Assembly (NCBI RefSeq): GCF_022024115.1
Contig: NZ_CP091792.1
Location: forward strand, 2,852,001-2,916,000
DNA from: Prevotella communis
GTDB lineage: Bacteria; Bacteroidota; Bacteroidia; Bacteroidales; Bacteroidaceae
DNA: 64,000 bases
Direction of reading: 5' to 3'
Shown here: in pieces, positions 33,223-39,883 of the stretch
Layout of the letters: each line of letters starts with the position of its first letter
Numbering within the stretch: the stretch's first letter is position 1
The notes under the pieces: generated by a model
The model's input: only the letters and a program-made list of their open reading frames with translations
The model's database searches: none
Told to the model about the DNA's origin: nothing
Made by a program: the position numbers and the translations under genes

Positions 33223-35848
33223 GAGAGTTATATTTAGGGAACATTACTCGTATTGTAGTAGTTTTCTGCGTTCTATTACAGAAAACATCATAATCACCTT
33301 TATAATGACGAGTTATTGATTTAACACGATAACCACCAAGACCTGTGCCATGAGACTTGGCACCTTTCTCGCCTTTAAGCCCATAACGGAACTTGTCCAT
33401 GCCTTGCGGCATAGGATTGCCATCATTCTTGAAGTCTATGGTGAAAACATCCTTGTTTGCATTGTAAGACAAAGTAATCAGAACTTTATATTCTACACCT
33501 TCACCTGTGAATGCATGAGTGACAGCATTCTCTATAATGGTAGTTGCCAAAGTAGAGAAATCTACCTTACTAATAAAGATTTCTGGAGTATCAATCTTTG
33601 CCTCTTTGAGGGCGACCATATCAACCTCCAATGCAACAGAATAGTTGGAGAATGTACCTGTCAATTCATTAAGTATTTCTAACGGATTCATGACTTCTGG
33701 TGAACCATAGATATCCTCTTCAGTAAGGCGATTAAGATGAAGACGCAGTTCAGACACAGCATTTGAGATACCTGTCAGTTTCTGGCGTATTGAAGATACT
33801 AGTTCATTATTCCCCTCAATTTTATCCAAATAGAAGGTTATTAACTTTGCCTGACTATCAAGCTGAGAAAGGAATGGCTTCATGTCATGCTTACGCATAC
33901 GAACCTCCATCATATACTCCTGCTTCATGGAGTCGATAGCTTTGTCCAATCCCTCTTTCCTTGCTTTTTCAACGGCAGCGTTTAACTTTGCATCCTCATA
34001 GATACGTCTCTGTTCCTCAAGAGAAAGAGGTATAAGAAGAACAGGGTCAATGCCTTTGCCACCTGACCAGCGCTTAATGCCATTCCGTCTCAGTTCTCCA
34101 TTTGACTCTTTATCAATCTGAGCAAGAAGAAGCCTTAAGTAATTTACATCTATCAAATCAGGATTGATTCGATATGCAGCACAGCTTTTAGGGACAGATA
34201 CGTTCCTAAACAAATCAAAATTAGTCACAAACTCATGGTAATAAGTCTTCAGCTCCTTCTCACCATATTGTACGACAAAGGGGGAACCTTTATACACGTC
34301 ATAAATATCAGCATCTTCTTCTGCATCATCCTCCTTGTCTTCATGGTTAATTAGTGATAAGAAACGCTTACCTAATTTGGGATTCTGTTCATATTCCTCA
34401 AACGGATTAGAAGCAAGGTATTCTTCTCTGACAATATATCCAGAGTGTAACATCATACCGTCTTCTTCCATAGGCTCTAGAATTTCGCTAAGCATTTCTT
34501 TACGATAGCCAGCAGGAACCTGCGTTACAGAGTCCATATAGTTAGGAACGTACCACTCGTATTCTCTCTCCTTGACATCGTTTACAGGAACCTCATTGAT
34601 ATACATTTTGTCAATCTTATCAATAACCTCTTTAACCTTATCGATATCTATGGTATCTTTCTCTTCATCCTGTAACTCTTCATATTCATCTTTGTCTTTG
34701 ACAAACGAAGACAAATCCACAAATGTAATAGGGTCACCCTGTTTACGTCCTGTCTTTAAGTAGATTATTGTGGCTGCAATACTGGTTTTATTAAACACAT
34801 TTGCAGGTAAAAGGACAACAGTATCAAGCAAATTAGCTTCTGTTATATCATGACGAAGTTTTGCTGTCTTACCATTTGAAGTAAGGGCACTTGCAGGCAA
34901 CAATAAGATAGCTCTACGATTTTCAACATTCATAGAACCAAGAACTTTCTCCAAAGAAAAAGAACTAATAGATTCTGTTTCACCATTAGAAGTAACTACC
35001 TCTTGATCAAATTCCGGAGTTACAATGATGAAATCACAATCTGTGGCATCCCAACTACTAACGCAATCTGCATATTCTATATGCTCGGTATCAAATCCCA
35101 TTACTCCTGCCCACAACATAGTTGCATACATATAGTACTTGTTAGTAGCTTGAGCATGATATTTGCCTCTTGCATAGAACAAGTTTAACCCTGTACGCAT
35201 AAAAGGATCGTAAACATCTTGCGCCTCATCTTCCATAACCATTGCAATAATATCATCTACTTCTGTAGGGATCTGCAATGATGAAGTCCAGTGATCATCA
35301 ACGAAAGCGAAAAGCATAAGTCGACGAAGACATGAAATATAAAACTCCTCTTTCACACAGTATTTCAGGAATACTACAGAGTTTATCACATTCACATCCT
35401 CCTTACAACTATTGCGAAGATACGCTATCATTCTCTTGCAAAGCCTTCCGATATTTGAATTTGGGAAGTTAAATACAAGAGAGATTTTTGTATATTTCTC
35501 ATTTCCCTTCTCATCGAAAAGAACAGGAACAGGTATTTTCTTGTTATTCGGGCGATCGCCATATGTTATCTCGTCCTCATCTGGTTCAATCCAAGATGTT
35601 TTTATGCATTCTTCACGACTTGCTGTAAACATGGCACAGCCAACTTTCTCATCATTATTAAGAATGATACTAATTGCACCAGCTTTCTGTAAATAGACAA
35701 GAGATCCACTAATAAGGTCGTTTAAATAATCTACATCCTTATCTTCCGGCAACTTTTCAATGCCATTTTTTTCAATCTCATTTATAATAAAATCCATGAG
35801 ATTTGCATAACGCCAAAGCATCTCGTCTTTTGTCAAGTCCTGTATCAT
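33215..35848 (-). CDS. Histidine kinase fused to degenerate type I methyltransferase and specificity-like region
   Basis: An 877-residue protein. Residues about 1-400 follow HsdM: motif I is DPFMRTG (214-220, against DPAMGSAG in HsdM) and motif IV is TPEF (277-280, against NPPF), so methylation is probably lost. RRAILLLPASALTS and VVLLPANVFNKTSIAATIIY align with the HsdM tail. Residues about 460-625 resemble an HsdS target-recognition half, ending LLIPLSLEEQRRI. A coiled coil follows, then a phosphoacceptor box RKHDMKPFL (H654) and an ATPase domain with ENAVTHAF (N774), KNDGNPMP and HGTGLGGYRVK. It probably senses DNA or its methylation state and phosphorylates the regulator encoded 8 bp into its 3' end. 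Confidence 0.8.
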   Translation of the reverse strand: MIQDLTKDEMLWRYANLMDFIINEIEKNGIEKLPEDKDVDYLNDLISGSLVYLQKAGAISIILNNDEKVGCAMFTASREECIKTSWIEPDEDEITYGDRPNNKKIPVPVLFDEKGNEKYTKISLVFNFPNSNIGRLCKRMIAYLRNSCKEDVNVINSVVFLKYCVKEEFYISCLRRLMLFAFVDDHWTSSLQIPTEVDDIIAMVMEDEAQDVYDPFMRTGLNLFYARGKYHAQATNKYYMYATMLWAGVMGFDTEHIEYADCVSSWDATDCDFIIVTPEFDQEVVTSNGETESISSFSLEKVLGSMNVENRRAILLLPASALTSNGKTAKLRHDITEANLLDTVVLLPANVFNKTSIAATIIYLKTGRKQGDPITFVDLSSFVKDKDEYEELQDEEKDTIDIDKVKEVIDKIDKMYINEVPVNDVKEREYEWYVPNYMDSVTQVPAGYRKEMLSEILEPMEEDGMMLHSGYIVREEYLASNPFEEYEQNPKLGKRFLSLINHEDKEDDAEEDADIYDVYKGSPFVVQYGEKELKTYYHEFVTNFDLFRNVSVPKSCAAYRINPDLIDVNYLRLLLAQIDKESNGELRRNGIKRWSGGKGIDPVLLIPLSLEEQRRIYEDAKLNAAVEKARKEGLDKAIDSMKQEYMMEVRMRKHDMKPFLSQLDSQAKLITFYLDKIEGNNELVSSIRQKLTGISNAVSELRLHLNRLTEEDIYGSPEVMNPLEILNELTGTFSNYSVALEVDMVALKEAKIDTPEIFISKVDFSTLATTIIENAVTHAFTGEGVEYKVLITLSYNANKDVFTIDFKNDGNPMPQGMDKFRYGLKGEKGAKSHGTGLGGYRVKSITRHYKGDYDVFCNRTQKTTTIRVMFPKYNSHE

Positions 35849-35886
35849 CTAAACTCTAAATTAGTCAAACAATCATTTTTCGACTG

Positions 35887-35917
35887 CAAAAATACTCACT
35901 TACTGTGCAGGTTTTCT
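35887..35917 (-). promoter_or_regulatory. Shared 20-mer promoter element of the methyltransferase-kinase gene
   Basis: The 20-mer (complement of 35898-35917) plus TATTTTTG (35894-35887) occurs 39 bp upstream of the kinase ATG. It begins at the end of the yhcG-like gene. Compare 32248-32278. GTTTGACTAA follows in the leader, as it does twice around the hsdS-hsdR junction. Confidence 0.55.
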
Positions 35918-36946
35918 TCATTGATCAGAATTGTTTTCTCCAGATACCGCAATTGATTCTTGTATTTCCTGAAGTTTCTTTTGTAATAGGGCTTTATCAG
36001 GTAAGCACAACTGATACTCTGCTACCATTGTAGGTGACAAACTACGACTCAAAGCGTATTCCACCACAGCGTCATCCTTGTCTTTGCAGAGCAGTACGCC
36101 TATGCTGGGATTCTCCTTGGGCTTTCTCACATCTCTATCAAGAGCCTCCAAATAGAAATTCAATTGACCTAAATGCTCTGGTTTGAATTTCTCCATCTTC
36201 AACTCAAAAGCAACGAGGCATTGCAATTCACGATGATAGAACAACAAATCTATTCTAAAATCACTATTTCCAACCTGTAATCGATATTCCTCATCAATGA
36301 AAAGGAAGTCTTTTCCAAATTCCAGGACAAAGTCCTTCATCTGTTTCACCAGTGCCGCTTTCAAATCGTTCTCGTATTTATACTCTTTTCCGCCAATAAA
36401 CTCCAATACATATTGGTCTCGGAATATCTGTTCCGCATTGGGTGCAATTTCTCTCACCAGTGGTGAGAGTTTTAGAGTTCCAACTTTAGATCTTTCATAA
36501 AGTGCACTATCTATCTGTCGATTTAATTCTCGTTTTGTCCATCGTTCATGAACACATTGCTCCAAATAAAAACATCTCTCTTCGGTTGATTTGGTACGGC
36601 TTAAAATAGTAAGATTATTAGTCCAACTAATTTGTCTCACCAATGGTGAGAGTATTTCGTCTGCACCATTATAAGTCTCATAGAACTGCTTCATTCGCCA
36701 AAGGTTCTTATCAGAAAAGCCTTTAGATTCTGGGCTGGTTCTTTCGATATATTCAGCCAATTGCTTGACTATGCCATCACCCCATTCTGAAGCAGCAATC
36801 TTATTGGAGATGTATTTACCAATCTTCCAATACAAATCTATCAGAGAAGCATTAGCCAATCTCACCACTTCATTACGAGTATGCTGAATCATGGCGACGA
36901 TTTCTGCGAATTGGTCGTTTCTATTTTGCACTGTTATATTATTCAT
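35918..36946 (-). CDS. YhcG-type (DUF1016) PD-(D/E)XK nuclease family protein
   Basis: A 342-residue protein. The N-terminal helical domain (residues 10-165, SLIDLYWKIGKYISNKI, KGFSDKNLWRMKQFY) and the C-terminal nuclease domain are those of DUF1016. Catalytic residues are visible as D233 (SDFRIDLLFY) and E248-L-K250 (LVAFELKME). Such proteins are common next to type I restriction genes; their role is not settled. Two palindromes CTCACCAnTGGTGAG (36453-36467 and 36636-36650) lie inside the gene and each encodes LSPLVR. It overlaps the WYL gene by 8 bp. Confidence 0.88.
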   Translation of the reverse strand: MNNITVQNRNDQFAEIVAMIQHTRNEVVRLANASLIDLYWKIGKYISNKIAASEWGDGIVKQLAEYIERTSPESKGFSDKNLWRMKQFYETYNGADEILSPLVRQISWTNNLTILSRTKSTEERCFYLEQCVHERWTKRELNRQIDSALYERSKVGTLKLSPLVREIAPNAEQIFRDQYVLEFIGGKEYKYENDLKAALVKQMKDFVLEFGKDFLFIDEEYRLQVGNSDFRIDLLFYHRELQCLVAFELKMEKFKPEHLGQLNFYLEALDRDVRKPKENPSIGVLLCKDKDDAVVEYALSRSLSPTMVAEYQLCLPDKALLQKKLQEIQESIAVSGENNSDQ

Positions 36947-37943
36947 CTTTATCTTTTGAATATAGTTGATTCATTACCTTTATTTTCTCCGCTATCCTAT
37001 CCCTGAAACTGGCTGGAGCAATGACCTTCATGTCATCACCAAAGGAGAGTATCAGGGATTCCAGCTCTTTGTTTACCCTGACATTGATGGATATGATGGC
37101 ATAGCCTTCTGCCTCCTCGATGATGCGCTGAGAGAGGTGAAGGGGCTTGGTGCGAATATAGTTAAAACGCTTGCCTGTCACTTTAATAACTATATCCTCT
37201 GCATCAACGTCGGGAACTGTCACTCCTATGACATCATCGAAGTACTCTGAGAAATCCACATTTGACTCCTTGTACGGTAAAGCTATCTCTTCAAAACCTT
37301 CAACCCTGTCAAGGGCATAATGAGCATAAGACTGATAGCCTATCGCTTGGGCAATAAGATACCAACGGTCATTGAATTGTTTCAGATGATAGGGATAGAT
37401 ATTAACTATCTGCGTTTCTTTTCCGTAAGGTGTGTATTTTAGTTTCAACACTCTTTTGGTGAGGATTGCCTGCAAAAGGTCTGAAAAATACGAGATACCT
37501 TTCAAGTCAGGATTTGACTGGAAGGTAACTACGGGCGATGTGTCTTCGTCAAACAATCCGCCTTCTATCTGCATCAGGAGCGTCCTTGCCCAATCGTATG
37601 TGGGTTCACCCTCAAAATGATCCAATACGCGAATTGCATCCTGAAGCTTGTGGCGCTCCTCATCGTTAATGCGGAAAAGGGGTATTGAATAGTTCGTATC
37701 AACATACCGATATAGGCGTTTCTTGCCAAGACGTAGCTTCTCGTTAAGTATTATGCCGTAATCAGCCTCCAGGATATTAATATCATTCTGGACAGTACGC
37801 TTAGATACATCTGGCTTATCAGCTCTGCGTAATGCCTCATTACACTCATCAACCAAATCGTCAATGGTGTATTCCCTATATTTGTTTCTGAAGCACTTGT
37901 TCAGAACCTGATATCTCAACAAAACTTGTTTATCTACTGGCAT
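36939..37943 (-). CDS. WYL-domain transcriptional regulator
   Basis: A 334-residue protein: winged helix-turn-helix (residues 1-70, with VSKRTVQNDINILEADYGI as recognition region), WYL domain (about 140-240, with NDRWYLIAQA and the ligand-facing HYALDRVEGFEE), and a C-terminal WCX-like extension (about 250-334). WYL proteins of the BrxR/CapW type repress phage-defence operons and respond to nucleic-acid or nucleotide ligands. As the first gene of the island it probably controls the whole set. TAACTTTG lies upstream as a -7 box without a clear -33 box. Confidence 0.88.
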   Translation of the reverse strand: MPVDKQVLLRYQVLNKCFRNKYREYTIDDLVDECNEALRRADKPDVSKRTVQNDINILEADYGIILNEKLRLGKKRLYRYVDTNYSIPLFRINDEERHKLQDAIRVLDHFEGEPTYDWARTLLMQIEGGLFDEDTSPVVTFQSNPDLKGISYFSDLLQAILTKRVLKLKYTPYGKETQIVNIYPYHLKQFNDRWYLIAQAIGYQSYAHYALDRVEGFEEIALPYKESNVDFSEYFDDVIGVTVPDVDAEDIVIKVTGKRFNYIRTKPLHLSQRIIEEAEGYAIISINVRVNKELESLILSFGDDMKVIAPASFRDRIAEKIKVMNQLYSKDKDE

Positions 37944-38027
37944 ACAGTGGTTCTTAGCTTATTGCCTACAAAGTTAGTAAAAAAAATGCAATCTGTTTCC
38001 TTTTTGAAGAAAAATTCACGCCTTATA

Positions 38028-38116
38028 GCTGAAATCATGAATTGACTCGAGTGATTTCATGATTTGACCTAGCTCAATCGATGAATTCACTCGAGTGAAG
38101 ATTTTGGGGGTATTAC
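38028..38116. repeat. Left repeat block with palindromes, ending GGGGGTATTAC
   Basis: Contains AAATCATGAA/TTCATGATTT arms, two ACTCGAGTGA boxes and the perfect palindrome TTCACTCGAGTGAA (38086-38099). A related block with AAATCATGAAT and a GGGGTATTAT end occurs at 39029-39093, so the two bracket about 1 kb of non-coding DNA. Confidence 0.55.
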
Positions 38117-38251
38117 GTGACAGGAAGGGTTGATGTCAATCATGAATTGCCTAATAATGTCTCTTTCATAGTCTTCTATGTTGCTTTCCAAATAATTGAA
38201 TTAGTAAGTCATTTTGTATAGCGTTGGATTAAAGAGACGTAACCTCGTCCA

Positions 38252-38294
38252 AAGCGAGCCGTAATCTCGCATGGCGTGAGATTATGGCTCGCTT
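38252..38294. repeat. 17-bp-stem hairpin
   Basis: AAGCGAGCCGTAATCTC (38252-38268) and GAGATTATGGCTCGCTT (38278-38294) pair over 17 positions with one G-T, around a 9-base loop. No T run follows, so it is not an ordinary terminator. It could be a structured RNA or a protein-binding cruciform. Confidence 0.7.
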
Positions 38295-38343
38295 CTTATA
38301 AGCCTTTACCCTGCAAAGAACATGGAGTATGACGATACTTCTT

Positions 38344-38815
38344 CAACACCCACCCCAAGAGCATAGAAATCTCCTGGGAGGCCTTTAAATACAGGGGAAT
38401 GCGCTGGGTGGAGTGTTGCCTTAACACTAACCCCAACACCCAACCCAACACTCCACCCGACACCCAACCCTAAGGATATCAGGAAAGATTAACTCTGACG
38501 GCACGTGTCAAATAAATTCCAGGTTCATTAATCTTGGCTATTTACTCCTTAACCAAGAAAAAATTGCGCTCTGCTTAAGAAAATATTTTTTCCTAGTGAG
38601 GGAGCAATTGCTACATTTAATGGTAGCAAAATTGCTTCCGTATAGCGTAAAGAAAATTCTGCAATATCAATTAAAGCCAAGAGTCTCAAGGGGGAGTGTA
38701 GGGGTTACTGTTGGGGTTAGTGTCAGGGGGTGTGTTGACACAACACTAACCCCTGCTGAATATATTGTATTTAAAGGCTTTTCAGACAATATTTCTATTC
38801 TTGGGGTGGGTGTTG
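38344..38815. repeat. 472-bp element with 50-bp imperfect inverted ends
   Basis: The outer 17 bp CAACACCCACCCCAAGA (38344-38360) are exactly inverted at 38799-38815. ATAGAAAT and CCTTTAAATACA are also mirrored (arms 38344-38393 and 38766-38815). Inside, ACACTAACCCCAACA (38424-38438) is mirrored at 38709-38723. The left side is C-rich and the right side G-rich. No reading frame inside is convincing, so it looks like a MITE-like or structural element. Confidence 0.65.
38690..38730 (+). other. G-quadruplex motif
   Basis: Four G runs of 5, 4, 4 and 5 (38690-38694, 38701-38704, 38713-38716, 38726-38730) with loops of 6, 8 and 9 bases. The complementary strand of the left arm has comparable runs of three (38431-38470). 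Confidence 0.55.
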
Positions 38816-38845
38816 CACACAAAAATAATTGTTGTCAAAAATAGT

Positions 38846-38868
38846 ATCGAGAAACGTCGTTTCTCGAT
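38846..38868. repeat. Perfect 11-bp dyad ATCGAGAAACG-T-CGTTTCTCGAT
   Basis: A perfect dyad with one central base. ACGTCGTTTCTCG recurs at 38876-38888 and ACGACGTT lies inverted at 38898-38905. The cluster looks like operator sites for a dimeric regulator, but the bound factor is unknown. Confidence 0.55.
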
Positions 38869-38973
38869 GAGCAACACGTCGTTTCTCGGACAGAGATACG
38901 ACGTTATGGTCATTCGTGTAGCGTCGCAGACAAAAATATCCATGAATAATTCAAGTAAGACAAAAAAGTGAAC

Positions 38974-39000
38974 AAAAAAACGGGCCGAAAATGGCCCGTT
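38974..39000 (-). terminator. Terminator of the outer-membrane protein gene
   Basis: Read leftward, ACGGGCC and GGCCCGT pair around ATTTTC, followed by seven T. It lies about 130 bp past the stop of the gene at 39133. Confidence 0.7.
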
Positions 39001-39014
39001 AACTAGATTAATCG

Positions 39015-39074
39015 TTTGAGTTAACTAAAATCATGAATCGAGTTAATTCAAATGATGATTTTAGTTAACTCAAA
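39015..39074. repeat. Perfect 20-bp inverted repeat
   Basis: TTTGAGTTAACTAAAATCAT (39015-39034) is exactly inverted at 39055-39074 across a 20-base centre. It belongs to the right repeat block that ends GGGGTATTAT, between the terminator and the end of the outer-membrane protein gene. Confidence 0.75.
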
Positions 39075-39132
39075 TTTTCAGGGGTATTATATGGGGATTT
39101 CCAAGACGGTAAAATATCTTGACCGTTCAGGA

Positions 39133-39759
39133 TTAGAAGTCCAACTCAAACTTATAACCCAGCGTCACCTCAAAGACGCGGTTGTAATAAGCATTACCGA
39201 TGTTCTCTACTTTCAGGAGGCCCCAGTTGTAACGGGCGTCAAGCACTACGTTATTATATTCGTAGGAGATGCCGACAGGGATAGCCAGGTCGAACTTATT
39301 GACCTTGGGTTCTTCGCCTGGTGTCAACATGCCCACGAGCTTATAGAATTCGTCAATATCGTAAGAGCCGTTATCGGTCTCCATCTTGGCCTTCAGGCGG
39401 AAGCCTGGTTGCACACCAGCCTTCAGAGCCAGTCCTGGCAGCACATAGACATTGGCCATAATGGGGATATTGGCATAGTCGAGGTCCGCTGTATATCTGG
39501 GAAAAGGGTAATCCTCATCGTATTTACCACCTTGGTTAGACACCATCACACCTGCCGACAGGCTGAAGATATTCGTGATCATATACTCTGCCTCCATACC
39601 AAAACAGGCATCGCCAATGGTCTTCTGGGCATCCGACAGCGTACTGACGTTCAAGCCAACCTTAGGTTGTACGGTACATGTTCCTTCTCTGCGCTGAGCC
39701 ACTGTCACAACAGATGTGAGCAGGGCAAGAATAGTTAAAATCCAGGTTTTCATTTTCAT
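39133..39759 (-). CDS. Outer-membrane beta-barrel protein
   Basis: A 208-residue protein with a signal peptide (1-21, ending TVAQ). Repeated alternating strands follow: PKVGLNVSTLS, LSAGVMVSNQGGKY, LDYANIPIMANVYVLPGLALKAGVQPG, IPVGISYEYNNVVLDARYNWGL and a C-terminal VFEVTLGYKFELDF. The pattern is that of the PorT-like/OMP_b-brl_2 group of Bacteroidetes, with an aromatic C-terminal residue. The function is unknown. The promoter is at 39781-39811 and a strong terminator lies downstream. Confidence 0.8.
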   Translation of the reverse strand: MKMKTWILTILALLTSVVTVAQRREGTCTVQPKVGLNVSTLSDAQKTIGDACFGMEAEYMITNIFSLSAGVMVSNQGGKYDEDYPFPRYTADLDYANIPIMANVYVLPGLALKAGVQPGFRLKAKMETDNGSYDIDEFYKLVGMLTPGEEPKVNKFDLAIPVGISYEYNNVVLDARYNWGLLKVENIGNAYYNRVFEVTLGYKFELDF

Positions 39760-39780
39760 TATTTATTAGGTTTGATGATG

Positions 39781-39811
39781 CAAAAATACGAATTAGTCGG
39801 TAAAGCACAAA
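39781..39811 (-). promoter_or_regulatory. Promoter of the outer-membrane protein gene
   Basis: Leftward TTTG (39811-39808), 19 bases, TATTTTTG (39788-39781). Confidence 0.65.
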
Positions 39812-39827
39812 ACAAAAACGCGAATTA

Positions 39828-39859
39828 TTTGCGGTATTAAGGAAAAAAGCGTACTTTTG
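39828..39859 (+). promoter_or_regulatory. Promoter of the pectate lyase gene
   Basis: TTTG (39828-39831), 20 bases, TACTTTTG (39852-39859), 24 bp before the ATG. It is back to back with the barrel-protein promoter. Confidence 0.7.
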
Positions 39860-39883
39860 CACAGCTAAAAACAACTAAAACAA

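Noticed and set aside
33215..35848. Calling the 877-residue protein an active N6 methylase
   Set aside because: Motif IV is TPEF instead of NPPF and motif I is altered, while the C-terminus is a complete kinase core.
38596..38844. 82-codon frame in the repeat-rich gap
   Set aside because: It runs through the G-rich inverted repeat; its composition is repeat-driven and no start signal or family is evident.
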